Assembly (NCBI GenBank): GCA_030152105.1
Contig: JASLIH010000098.1
Span: 1 to 16,471, forward strand
Direction of reading: 5' to 3'
DNA length: 16,471 nucleotides
Origin: Actinomycetes bacterium
Lineage (GTDB): Bacteria > Actinomycetota > CALGFH01
This document shows positions 1 through 7,583 of this stretch, piece by piece. Under the pieces are notes generated by a model. That model worked only from the letters and a program-made list of their open reading frames with translations. It did not search any database and was not told where the DNA came from. Position 1 is the first letter of the stretch, and every line of letters begins with the position of its first letter. Position numbers and translations under genes: made by a program.

Positions 1-326
1 GGAGGTCCACGACGACGCCATCCAGACCATCGCGGCCGCCCGGCTGATGCTGACCACCTTCCGCGACCAGCTCACCGACGACCGCCAGCGCCGCCTGCTG
101 GACCACCTGGAGGAGGAGGCTCAGGGGGGGCCTGCTGGTGACCGTGGCCGACGACGGCGACGGCTTCGAGGCCGACCAGGTCAGGGCCACACCCCGCCGC
201 GGCCACCTCGGCCTGACCAGCATGTCCGAGCGGGCGACCATGGCCGACGGCTGGTGCCGGGTCGACAGCCACCCCGGCGGCGGCACCACCGTCCGGTTCT
301 GGCTCCCGACCAAGGAGACCGGCTAG
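1..326 (+). pseudogene. Sensor histidine kinase (NarL/HisKA_3 type), 3' part, internally deleted and frameshifted
   Basis: The gene enters from the left edge. From base 2 the frame reads EVHDDAIQTIAAARLML, the phospho-acceptor His box of HisKA_3 kinases (H at the third residue), and continues to about base 120. The protein then resumes in another frame from about base 120-138 with LLVTVADDGDGF (the G1/D box of the HATPase_c domain), then GHLGLTSMSERA (G2 box) and GGGTTVRFWLP, ending at TAG 324-326. Only about 45 codons separate the His box from the D box. In this family the gap is normally well over 100 residues and contains the rest of the dimerisation helix and the N box with its Mg-ATP Asn. 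Those parts are absent, and the join falls at a run of seven G (124-130). As read it cannot be a working kinase. It is either a decayed gene or a collapsed assembly. The partner response regulator would normally lie just downstream, but the next gene is convergent. Confidence 0.7.
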
Positions 327-333
327 GCGGGGG

Positions 334-1110
334 TCAGCGCGGGACCAGGGCCAGGACCCGGGTCGGGCTGCCGGAGCCGCCGACGATCTTGAGGGGGGCG
401 GCGATCAGCAGGGCGCCGGTGGCCGGGAGGCGGTCGACGTTGGCCAGCTGGGTGAGGCCGTACTTGCCCGCCCCGAGCAGGAAGCTGTGGCAGGGGAACG
501 GCGGGTCGAAGCTGTGGGCGGCGCCGGCGTCGGTGCCGACCGTCTCGACCCCGATGCCGAGGATGGGCCGCTCGGTGGCCAGCCAGCGGGCGCAGGCGAC
601 GTCGATGCCGGGGGTGTGGGGGCCGGTGTCGTCGGCGTTGAGGAAGGCGGCCTCGTCCTGGGCCCGGGCGTCCCAGCCGGTGCGGTACAGCAGCCAGCCG
701 CCCTCGGGCAGGGGGCCGTGCTCGGCCTCGAACGCCTCCACGTCCTCGACCCGGAGCAGGTGGTCGGGGTCGGTGGCGGCCCGGTCGGCATGGTCGATCA
801 CCACCGCCGGGCCGACCAGGCGCCCGGGCGGGATCTGGCTGACGTCGTCCTGGTCCTTGCCGGTGACCCAGTGGATGGGGGCGTCGAGGTGGGTGCCGGT
901 GTGCTCGCCCCCCTCCAGGGCGTTCCAGTACCAGGCGGGGCCGCGCTCGTCGTAGTGGGACAGCTCCCGGAGCCGGAACCGGGGCGTGTTGGCGAACGGC
1001 TCGGGCAGGCGCAGGACCGGGGTGTCCTCCGACAGCGGCTGGGTCAGGTCGACCACCTCGACCTGCCCGGCGGCCAGGGCGGCGACCAGGTTCTGGACGG
1101 CTTCGGTCAC
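334..1110 (-). CDS. Cyclase family protein (kynurenine formamidase-like metal-dependent hydrolase)
   Basis: A 258-residue protein of the cyclase family (PF04199), cytosolic with no signal peptide. The metal-binding signature HTGTHLDAPIH is at residues 70-80 (His70, His74, Asp76 and His80 are the expected ligands). The family's C-terminal block is also present: CHSFLLGAGKYGLTQLANVD (207-226), then LPATGALLIAAPLKIVGGSG. Characterised relatives hydrolyse N-formylkynurenine or isatin, or act on polyketide-like substrates, so the substrate cannot be fixed from sequence. The GTG start at 1110-1108 overlaps the TGA of the upstream ThDP beta subunit (GTGA, 4 bases), so translation is probably coupled. 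It is the last gene of the five-gene operon. Its stop lies 7 bases from the stop of the convergent histidine-kinase remnant. The family call is firm; the reaction is open. Confidence 0.9.
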   Translation of the reverse strand: MTEAVQNLVAALAAGQVEVVDLTQPLSEDTPVLRLPEPFANTPRFRLRELSHYDERGPAWYWNALEGGEHTGTHLDAPIHWVTGKDQDDVSQIPPGRLVGPAVVIDHADRAATDPDHLLRVEDVEAFEAEHGPLPEGGWLLYRTGWDARAQDEAAFLNADDTGPHTPGIDVACARWLATERPILGIGVETVGTDAGAAHSFDPPFPCHSFLLGAGKYGLTQLANVDRLPATGALLIAAPLKIVGGSGSPTRVLALVPR

Positions 1111-1697
1111 GACGTCGGGTCTCCTTCGGAGTCGGGGTCGGGGCGGAGGGCGCGCTGGAACTCGAAGCGGTTCTCGAGCAGGTGCAGGTCCATGTGGAAG
1201 CTTGTTGGGCCGACGGCCTCGACCTTGGCGACCACACAGGCCAGCTCGGGGGCGTCGATCGCGGCCACCGCGGCCCCCCGGAACTCCTCGAGGCTGGTGA
1301 CCGTGGCCGCCTTGGCGATGCCGGCCGCGCGGGCGATCCCGGCCAGGTCGGAGCCGGTGGCGGTGGCCGTGGGGAACCCGCCAACGCTCAGCAGGCTCTG
1401 GTTGTCGAACACGATGTGGGTGAGGTTCCCGGGGGCGTAGCGGGCCAGGGTGGTGAGGCCGCCCAGGTTCATCAGCACCGAGCCGTCGCCGTCGAGCACG
1501 ACCACCTTGCGGTCGGGCTGGGACAGGGCGATGCCGAGGCCCATGGAGGAGGCCAGCCCCATGGCGTGCTCGAGGTAGAAGAAGTTGGGCCGGTGCCCGA
1601 GCGAGTACAGCTCGACCGCCACCGCCCCCATGATGGTGACGACCGCGCAGCCGGCCAGCTCGTCGTAGATCGCCTCGAGACAGTGGATGCGCTTCAC
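1107..1697 (-). CDS. ThDP-dependent decarboxylase, beta (pyrophosphate-binding) subunit, sulfopyruvate/phosphonopyruvate decarboxylase-like
   Basis: A 196-residue protein carrying only the C-terminal ThDP-pyrophosphate domain. The ThDP/Mg motif runs from GDG (70-72) to the DN of HIVFDNQS (98-99), the standard spacing of about 26 residues. The preceding EHAMGLASSMGLGIAL block (43-58) and the later GGFPTAT (106-112) match the ComE/phosphonopyruvate-decarboxylase beta type. The GTG start at 1697-1695 (reads VKRIHCLEAI) overlaps the TGA of the alpha subunit by four bases (GTGA), which fits a 1:1 heteromeric enzyme. Known relatives decarboxylate sulfopyruvate to sulfoacetaldehyde or phosphonopyruvate to phosphonoacetaldehyde. 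Nothing here (no PEP mutase, no sulfolactate or coenzyme M gene) supports either substrate. The last 30 residues, rich in Arg, Asp and Pro, extend past the core fold. Confidence 0.88.
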   Translation of the reverse strand: MKRIHCLEAIYDELAGCAVVTIMGAVAVELYSLGHRPNFFYLEHAMGLASSMGLGIALSQPDRKVVVLDGDGSVLMNLGGLTTLARYAPGNLTHIVFDNQSLLSVGGFPTATATGSDLAGIARAAGIAKAATVTSLEEFRGAAVAAIDAPELACVVAKVEAVGPTSFHMDLHLLENRFEFQRALRPDPDSEGDPTS

Positions 1698-2212
1698 GCC
1701 AGGGCCTCCCACATGAGGTCGCGGGTGAGGAGCAGGGCCACCGGGGAGAGCGACGCCTGGGCCAGGGTCATGGCCCTGGCCACCTGGAGCTGGACGGTGG
1801 CCGGGTCGGACAGCTCGTCGGTGACGATCCCCAGGGCGTCCAGGATGGGCCGGGTGGCCCGGCCGCCGGCCGTCTGCCAGGGGTCGGGCTCGCCCAGGTG
1901 GCCGCGGTCGCTGATCACCATCAGCAGGGGGATCTTGTACAGCTGGGCCAGCGACACGATGCCGTTGACCGACTGGAGCAGGCCGTGGTTCTGCATCAGC
2001 ATGGCCGACCGGCGCCCGGCCAGATGGGCCCCGGCCGAGATCCCGATCCCCTCCTCCTCCTTGGCCAGGCGGACCAGGATCATCGCCGGGTCGTTCTCGG
2101 CCAGGCGGATGAGGTGGACCAGCCAGGTCTCGGGCAGGGCTGAGACGACCTCGACCCCGACCGCGACCAGCGCGTCGTAGACCAGCTTGGAGTGGCGCTC
2201 GGAGACCGGCAC
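1694..2212 (-). CDS. ThDP-dependent decarboxylase, alpha (pyrimidine-binding) subunit, sulfopyruvate/phosphonopyruvate decarboxylase-like
   Basis: A 172-residue protein carrying only the N-terminal ThDP-pyrimidine domain. KEEEGIGISAGAHLAG (51-66) holds the conserved Glu that activates the thiamine N1' position. LMQNHGLLQSVNGIVSL (72-88), IPLLMVISDRGHLGEPD (94-110) and the LLD-like ILDALGI (123-129) follow the ComD/phosphonopyruvate-decarboxylase alpha pattern. The active site is completed by the next gene, so the pair should form a heteromer with active sites at the interface. The GTG start (2212-2210) lies 2 bases after the TAG of the 68-residue gene. The motif match makes the fold secure. 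The 2-oxo-acid substrate is unknown, and the surrounding CoA ligase and cyclase argue against simple transfer of the sulfopyruvate name. Confidence 0.88.
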   Translation of the reverse strand: MPVSERHSKLVYDALVAVGVEVVSALPETWLVHLIRLAENDPAMILVRLAKEEEGIGISAGAHLAGRRSAMLMQNHGLLQSVNGIVSLAQLYKIPLLMVISDRGHLGEPDPWQTAGGRATRPILDALGIVTDELSDPATVQLQVARAMTLAQASLSPVALLLTRDLMWEALA

Positions 2213-2214
2213 GG

Positions 2215-2421
2215 CTAGGCGCCCAGGTCCAGCAGCTGCTCGTGCTCCAGGCCCAGGTCGTTGACGGCGTTCCAGAGCCCGACGGCGGCCACCCGGGCCC
2301 CGGCCCGGGCGCAGGGGGCCAGGTCGTCGCGGGCCAGCAGGGCCTTGGCGCGCCGGTACAGCTCCAGCAGCTCGTCCTCGACCTCGGTGGTGGGCCGCCC
2401 GAGCAGGTCAGTTGCTCCCAT
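2215..2421 (-). CDS. Small protein of unknown function (68 aa) between CoA ligase and ThDP decarboxylase
   Basis: Not recognised. It encodes 68 residues and looks mostly alpha-helical: an acidic amphipathic stretch EVEDELLELYRRAKALLAR (residues 13-31) followed by GARVAAVGLWNAVNDLGLEH. There is no signal peptide or membrane segment. The single Cys (near residue 37) is not part of a metal motif. Reality as a gene is supported by its position. The ATG (2421-2419) follows the TGA of the CoA ligase after 1 base, and its own TAG is 2 bases before the GTG of the alpha subunit, so it is in translational register within the operon. It keeps the actinobacterial GC-rich third positions. It could be a small subunit or scaffold for the ligase or decarboxylase; this is inference. 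Confidence 0.75.
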   Translation of the reverse strand: MGATDLLGRPTTEVEDELLELYRRAKALLARDDLAPCARAGARVAAVGLWNAVNDLGLEHEQLLDLGA

Positions 2422-2422
2422 G

Positions 2423-3766
2423 TCAGCCTCCGATGGGGGTGTCGCGCCGGTCGACGGTCCGCCTGGCCTTGAGCTCGAAGCGGGGCAGCTCCCCCACCCC
2501 GGCCCGCTCGACCTCGAACCGCAGCCCCTCGTGGGCCTCGGCCAGCGCCTTGGCCAGCCGGGCGGCCAGGTCGTCCCATTCGGCGTCGGTGGTCTCGGGG
2601 GACGGCTCGACCCGCAGGGCGACCCGGTCGAAGTGGCCGTCGCGGGTCAGCAGGAGCTGGAACTCCTCGACGCTGGCGTGCTCGCGGACGATCCCCTCGA
2701 CCGCCCGCGGGTAGACGTTGGTCCCCCTGACCAGCTTCATGTCGTCGACCCGGCCGAGGATGCCGCCCTCGTACAGGTCGAAGCCGCGACCGCAGCGACA
2801 GCGCGAGGCCGGCACCTTGACCACCAGGTCGGCGGTGCGGTAGCGCACCAGGGGGATGATGCCGCGGCCGAAGGAGGTCACCACCCGCTCCCCCGCCTGG
2901 CCGTAGCCGACCGGCTCGCCGCTGTCGGGGTCGACGACCTCCTCGATGTAGTGGTCCTCGATGATGTGGGTGCCGCCGGGCTGGTGGCGGCACTCGAAGA
3001 TCATGATGGTGCCGATCTCGGTCATGCCGGCGGTGTCGCCCGCCCTGGCCCCCCAGAGCCGCTCGATCAGGGCCTTGGTCTGGGGGATCGACCCGGCTGG
3101 CTCGCCGGACAGGATGAGCCGCTCCACCGGGCTGGCGGCCAGGTCGACCCCGAGCCGTTCGGCCTCCTGGGCCAGGCGCAGCGCATAGGTGGGGGTGGAG
3201 GCGACCACGGTGGCCCCGAAGTCGACGATCTGTCTGACCCGCCCGTCGGTGGGCTGGGCGCCGCCGGGGACGTTCAGGGCGCCCAGCTTCTCCAGCCCGT
3301 AGTGCAGGCCCCAGAACCCGATGAAGGAGCCGTAGCCGAAGGCGACGTAGGCGGTGTCGGCCGGACGGACCCCGAACCCCCACAGGCCGTAGCACCACAT
3401 CTCGGCCTGCCAGGCCCAGTCCTTGGCCGTGTCCAGGACCCGGATGGGCTCGCGGCCGGTGGTGCCGGAGGTGGTGTGCCAGCGGATGGCCGCCTCCCGC
3501 CCGGCCACCGGCAGCAGCCCGAACGGTGGCTGCTCGCCCTGGGAGGCCATCCACTGGTCGCGGGTCAGCATGGGCAGCCGGCGCAGGTCGTCCAGCGACC
3601 GGAGCTGGGCCGGGACGAACCCGGCCTCCTTGAAGGACCGCTGGTAGAAGGGGCTCCGGGCGGCCGCCCACTCGGTCAGGCGGCGCAGCTTGGCCAGTTG
3701 GAGGGCGGTCAGCTCCTCGCGCCCCAGGGTCTCGGTCTTGGGGTTCCAGTACTCCCCGGCACCCAC
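2423..3766 (-). CDS. PaaK-like acyl/aryl-CoA ligase (AMP-forming, phenylacetate-CoA ligase family)
   Basis: A 447-residue adenylate-forming ligase of the PaaK subgroup, which activates an aromatic or other carboxylic acid to its CoA thioester with ATP. The N-terminus EYWNPKTETLGREEL is typical of the family. The ATP-phosphate loop is TTSGTTGRE (98-106), the adenine/acyl-site motif AGMTEIG is at 246-252, and RTADLV (310-315), the CRCGRGF turn (323-329) and GRVDDMKLVRGTNVYP (338-353) precede the C-terminal lid. The lid ends KARRTVDRR with the expected catalytic Lys around 433. Length is normal. The start is set by GTG 3766-3764 with AAGGAGG seven bases upstream. The frame stays open further upstream, but that part is composition-driven and lacks family similarity. 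It is the first gene of the five-gene operon. The substrate is not deducible. Confidence 0.92.
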   Translation of the reverse strand: MGAGEYWNPKTETLGREELTALQLAKLRRLTEWAAARSPFYQRSFKEAGFVPAQLRSLDDLRRLPMLTRDQWMASQGEQPPFGLLPVAGREAAIRWHTTSGTTGREPIRVLDTAKDWAWQAEMWCYGLWGFGVRPADTAYVAFGYGSFIGFWGLHYGLEKLGALNVPGGAQPTDGRVRQIVDFGATVVASTPTYALRLAQEAERLGVDLAASPVERLILSGEPAGSIPQTKALIERLWGARAGDTAGMTEIGTIMIFECRHQPGGTHIIEDHYIEEVVDPDSGEPVGYGQAGERVVTSFGRGIIPLVRYRTADLVVKVPASRCRCGRGFDLYEGGILGRVDDMKLVRGTNVYPRAVEGIVREHASVEEFQLLLTRDGHFDRVALRVEPSPETTDAEWDDLAARLAKALAEAHEGLRFEVERAGVGELPRFELKARRTVDRRDTPIGG

Positions 3767-3889
3767 GTTCCGGCCTCCTTCGCTGCGTCGCGAGGTCGAG
3801 CCTGGACGCTTCGGAGCATACCGGGAACCCGATCGTCGACGGCACCCCCTGGTACCCTTGACGGCACGGGGGAAGGGGGTGTGGCCCTG
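3767..3889. promoter_or_regulatory. Divergent intergenic region between the CoA-ligase operon and the PGPG membrane protein
   Basis: About 120 bases separate two divergent starts, so promoters for both directions should be here. On the minus strand TATGCT (3820-3815) fits the actinobacterial TANNNT -10 box, but the best-spaced -35 position reads only GCCGTC. On the plus strand TTGACG (3858-3863) resembles a -35 box, yet no -10 match follows at 16-18 bases. No clear operator palindrome was found. The role as a regulatory region is inferred from gene layout; the individual boxes are weak. Confidence 0.35.
3774..3780 (-). promoter_or_regulatory. Ribosome binding site AAGGAGG fixing the CoA-ligase start
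   Basis: On the minus strand AAGGAGG lies 7 bases before GTG 3766. It is the strongest Shine-Dalgarno match in the operon and decides the start in a frame that otherwise stays open for more than 1 kb upstream. Confidence 0.75.
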
Positions 3890-4189
3890 GTGGAACCGAT
3901 GCTGCAGGCGCTCGGCCGAGCGGTCCGGCGCGGCGGGGTGTTCCTGGTCGGCTCGGCCCTGCTGGTCGTGGGTGCGGCCATGCTGGTGCTGCCCGGCCCC
4001 GGGATCGCCGTCATGCTCCTCGGCCTGGTCGTGCTCTCGGCCGAGTTCCAGTGGGCCCAGCGGGTCCTCGCCTGGGCCCGCCACCGCGGCCGGTACCTCA
4101 AGGACCAGGCCCAGGCCCGCATGCCCGGCTCCAGGCGCCGGCCCCCCAGCGGTCCCCCGACCCGCGACCGTCCCGACCGGGCCGCCTAG
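3890..4189 (+). CDS. PGPG-motif small transmembrane protein (PGPGW family)
   Basis: A 99-residue membrane protein. Residues 16-33 form a hydrophobic segment, followed by the signature LPGPG (34-38) and a second hydrophobic segment IAVMLLGLVVLSAEF (39-53). A basic helix WAQRVLAWARHRGRYLKDQ and a disordered Arg/Pro tail complete it. This is the architecture of the actinobacterial PGPGW (TIGR02611-like) family, whose function is unknown. The usual Trp after PGPG is Ile here. The start is uncertain: GTG 3881, GTG 3890 and ATG 3899 are all in frame. GTG 3890 is chosen because GGAAGGGGG (3871-3879) then sits about 10 bases upstream. It is the only intact plus-strand gene in the window and ends 8 bases from the convergent stop of the next gene. 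Confidence 0.75.
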   Translation: MEPMLQALGRAVRRGGVFLVGSALLVVGAAMLVLPGPGIAVMLLGLVVLSAEFQWAQRVLAWARHRGRYLKDQAQARMPGSRRRPPSGPPTRDRPDRAA

Positions 4190-4197
4190 GCCCGGCG

Positions 4198-4749
4198 TCA
4201 GCCGCGCGGGGCCCGGGTCGAGGTCGGCCGGGCCACCACCGCCACCAGGGCCAGGGTGCCGGTGGCGGCCACCACGCCGATGGCCAGCCGGGCCAGCCCG
4301 CCACCGGCCGGCAGGGCCGCGGCCAGCAGGACCAGCACCCCGAGGCCGAGGGCGGCCAGGGCGCTGGCCGCGACCACCACCGCCCTGGCGACCAGGACCG
4401 GGCGCTCGTCGGCGACCCGCGGGCGGGCCTCCCTGGCCCAGCTGGCCAGCTCGGCGTAGAGCAGCAGGCCGGCCCCGACCAGGGGGGCGGCGGCGTCGAT
4501 GCGGTCGCCCCGGCGGACCAGGACGACCGTGTACTCGGCCAGGAGCACGACGAGGGCGGGGCCGAGCAGCGACCCGACCCGCAGGGCGGCCGCGGCGGCC
4601 AGGACCAGGCCAAGGCCGGCCAACCAGGCCAGGGCCTCCCGCAGTGGCCCGGTGACCTCGGCCAGGGGGGCGACGGCGACCGCGGCCGCGACCGCGGTGG
4701 CGGCCAGGCCGAAGGCTAGCGGGGTGCGAGCCCGGCGCGGCGCCGGCAT
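4198..4749 (-). CDS. Polytopic membrane protein of unknown function, last gene of the MoxR-DUF58 cluster
   Basis: A 183-residue Ala/Leu/Val-rich protein. Hydrophobic segments lie at about 10-30, 38-58, 60-78, 88-104, 120-145 and 152-172, suggesting five or six membrane spans. It has no recognised catalytic motif. The start ATG (4749-4747) has GGAGGT six bases upstream (4761-4756), a very good ribosome site, and lies inside the end of the DUF58 gene, giving a 34-base overlap. This position, rather than similarity, ties it to the DUF58/MoxR unit. Small multi-span proteins are common at the ends of such actinobacterial loci, where they may serve as membrane partners. I do not recognise a named family. 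Confidence 0.7.
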   Translation of the reverse strand: MPAPRRARTPLAFGLAATAVAAAVAVAPLAEVTGPLREALAWLAGLGLVLAAAAALRVGSLLGPALVVLLAEYTVVLVRRGDRIDAAAPLVGAGLLLYAELASWAREARPRVADERPVLVARAVVVAASALAALGLGVLVLLAAALPAGGGLARLAIGVVAATGTLALVAVVARPTSTRAPRG

Positions 4750-5999
4750 GCCTCCACCTCCAGGAGCACCTGCTGCAGGTGCAGCGCGTCGGGCCACTCG
4801 ACCACGGCCGCGCCCAGACGCTGGTAGCGGTGGCGCAGCGTCTCCCGCTCCAGGGCCCACAGCCGCCCGGCCAGCTCGGCCCACTCGCCGCCGGCCGCCC
4901 CGGCGTGGGCCAGGGGGGAGATGTCGACAACGGCCAGGTCGTAGCCCCTGGCCAGCAGGTCGAACAGGGCCGCGACCCCGCGCTCGTCGACCAGCGGGGT
5001 CAGGGCGACAATCAGGGCCTTGGCCGGCAGGGTCCGCGGCGGCAGGTGCCGGATCCCCTTCCAGGCCACGGTGGCGAACACCTGGGTCTCCATCAGCGTG
5101 TCGAGCAGCCGGTACAGGGCGGCCTGGCCGCTGCCGGGCTGGAGCCACTGCACGAACCCGCCGAAGCTGACCAGGCCGACCCGGTCGCGCTGGCGCAGGT
5201 AGGCCGCGGCCAGCGAGGCCGCCGCCCCGACGGCCTGGTCCAGGGTGCTGCCGGTGGGCCCGCGGACGTCCAGGAAGCTGTCCAGGAACAGGACCACGTC
5301 GGTGGCCCGCTCGGGGTGGCGCTGGTTGACCATCAGGCCGCCGCGGCGGGCGGTGGCCCGCCAGTTGATCGAGCGGGGCCGGTCCCCGGGCAGGAACGGT
5401 CGCAGGTCGGCGAACTCGATGCCGTCGCCGCGCTGGGGGGCGACGTGGCTGCCGGTGGGCAGCTGGGTCTCGCTGGGGGCGACCAGAGCCCAGAGGGCGT
5501 CGGGGACGGGGAAGACCTTGAGGGGGGCGTGCCGGTCCAGGTGGCGTTCCCAGGTGAACAGCCGGAACCGGTCATGGGCCCGCAGGTGGACGTCGCCGAG
5601 CCAGTAGGCGCCCCAGCGGCGGCAGGTGACGGCGATCGGCAGGGCCCGCTCCTCCCCGGCGGCCAGGGTGACGGCCGTGGCCCAGGTCCGGGGGGCGCCG
5701 TCGGGGCCCTCCATGCCCGGGGGCACGACCAGCAGCACCTCCAGCCGCTCGACCCGGCTGCCGGCCTGCAGGGTCACGGTCACGGTGACCTGGTCGCCGA
5801 CCAGGGCCCGTTCCCGGTCGACGGCGACCTCGGCGGCCAGCTCGGGGTCGCGGGCCCCGGCCAGGCCGGCCACCACCAGCACAGCCAGGGGGGCGGCGAC
5901 GGCCACCAGCTCGGGCCGGCCCAGGGCCAGCCCGGCCAGCAGGGCCAGGGCCGCCACCCCCACGTAGGCGGCGATCTTGGCGCTCGGCCGCCGGGTCAT
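4716..5999 (-). CDS. DUF58 domain-containing protein (vWA-like, MoxR partner)
   Basis: A 427-residue protein. Two N-terminal hydrophobic segments (about 10-27 and 30-48) anchor it. An extracytoplasmic-type beta-rich region (55-165) follows. The DUF58 signature FADLRPFLPGDRPRSINWRA is at 196-215, followed by TARRGGLMVNQ. A von Willebrand A-like fold starts at DVVLFLDSFLD (234-244), with only a partial MIDAS (Asp-x-Ser lacks the full DxSxS). DUF58 proteins are regularly encoded next to MoxR ATPases and are thought to act with them in assembly or maturation of envelope or metal-dependent complexes. ATG 5999-5997 lies 10 bases after the MoxR stop. The family assignment is firm; the molecular target is unknown. 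Confidence 0.93.
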   Translation of the reverse strand: MTRRPSAKIAAYVGVAALALLAGLALGRPELVAVAAPLAVLVVAGLAGARDPELAAEVAVDRERALVGDQVTVTVTLQAGSRVERLEVLLVVPPGMEGPDGAPRTWATAVTLAAGEERALPIAVTCRRWGAYWLGDVHLRAHDRFRLFTWERHLDRHAPLKVFPVPDALWALVAPSETQLPTGSHVAPQRGDGIEFADLRPFLPGDRPRSINWRATARRGGLMVNQRHPERATDVVLFLDSFLDVRGPTGSTLDQAVGAAASLAAAYLRQRDRVGLVSFGGFVQWLQPGSGQAALYRLLDTLMETQVFATVAWKGIRHLPPRTLPAKALIVALTPLVDERGVAALFDLLARGYDLAVVDISPLAHAGAAGGEWAELAGRLWALERETLRHRYQRLGAAVVEWPDALHLQQVLLEVEACRRRAGLAPR

Positions 6000-6009
6000 C
6001 GCCGGGAGC

Positions 6010-6995
<986 letters not shown>

Positions 6996-6999
<4 letters not shown>

Positions 7000-7583
7000 G
7001 GCCGTCCCTCCCAACCGCCCGGGGCACCCCGTCGGGGTTCCCCGGGCCGCTCCGGCTCGAGGCCGCCGATCCGCTCCAGGTTGGCGATCAGCCCGGCCAG
7101 GTCGCCCGGGGGCAGGCCGGCCGCCTCCCGGGCGGGCAGGTCGCGCTGGTCGCGGGCGAGCAGCGCCCACCCGGGCTCGCCGATGGCGGCCCGGGCGGCG
7201 TCGGGGTCGCGGTCCAGGTCGACGGCCAGCGACCAGCGCAGCAGGTCGGCGGCGACCGGCCGCAGCTCCGACCGGAGCCGGGTGTGGGCGTGGAGGGCGC
7301 TGGCGCTGGCCAGGGCGAGCAGCCGGGCCAGGCGGTCCAGCTCGGCCGGCGGCCTCGGCGGGGCCGGCCGGGCCGCCAGGGCGGTGTCGAACGGCGAGGC
7401 CGGCGGGCGCGGGTAGAGCAGCCGCAGCCAGGTGACCAGCAGGTGCACGGCCACCCCGCCCATGGCCAGCAGGTAGATGGCCAGGGCGAGGGGGCGTTGG
7501 GTCGGGGCCAGCTGGAGCACGCCGGCCAGGATGAGGGTGGCGATGACCGCCACCAGGACCGCCCTGACGATCGCCCCGATCAT
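6996..7583 (-). CDS. Two-TM membrane protein of unknown function in the MoxR cluster
   Basis: A 195-residue protein. Hydrophobic segments at about 5-26 and 32-54 (the second ending in a WLRLLYPRPP stop-transfer) anchor a cytosolic domain of about 140 residues. That domain includes LDRLARLLALASASALHAHTR and a Pro/Arg/Gly-rich tail. The N-terminal MIGAIVRAVLVAVIATLIL is a start-anchored membrane helix, not a cleavable signal. It overlaps both neighbours by ATGA (DUF4129 upstream, MoxR downstream), so the three are probably translated together. The tail region is encoded across one copy of a 34-base repeat (7022-7055). Small proteins at this position occur in actinobacterial MoxR/DUF58 loci, but I cannot name a family. 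Confidence 0.8.
7022..7055 (-). repeat. 34-base leader repeat, copy C
   Basis: Matches copy A at 30 of 34 positions and copy B at 27. It lies 22 bases before the MoxR ATG, inside the coding end of the two-TM gene, where it encodes PGEPRRGAP. The GGGGAACCCC core and the GGGGTGCCC end are unchanged; the first hairpin stem is weaker (CCGGA with CCCGG). Confidence 0.65.

Noticed and set aside
46..54. Atypical Walker A (GLAKT, Ala instead of Gly) in the MoxR protein (residues 46-54), considered as a sign of loss of ATPase function
   Set aside because: GLAKT or GTAKT is common among active MoxR proteins; the Walker B, sensor 1 and Arg finger are intact. The coordinates given are residue numbers of the protein encoded at 6010-6999.
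326..336. Possible terminator between the convergent stops of the kinase remnant and the cyclase gene
   Set aside because: Only 7 bases separate the stops and no hairpin with a T-run is present. The same holds for the 8-base convergent gap at 4190-4197.
47..955. Long plus-strand frame from the histidine-kinase remnant into the next gene
   Set aside because: After about base 120 it reads the kinase in the wrong frame and then the antisense of the cyclase gene. Its Arg/Ser/Pro-rich residues are typical of GC-driven shadow frames.
1698..3845. In-frame extension of the ThDP beta subunit upstream of 1697, giving a 912-residue protein
   Set aside because: The extension overlaps three well-supported genes in another frame and is composition-driven. 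GTG 1697 with a GTGA overlap is the natural start.
3767..4930. In-frame N-terminal extension of the CoA ligase
   Set aside because: It has no family similarity, runs antisense to the PGPG gene, and AAGGAGG at 3774-3780 marks GTG 3766 as the start.
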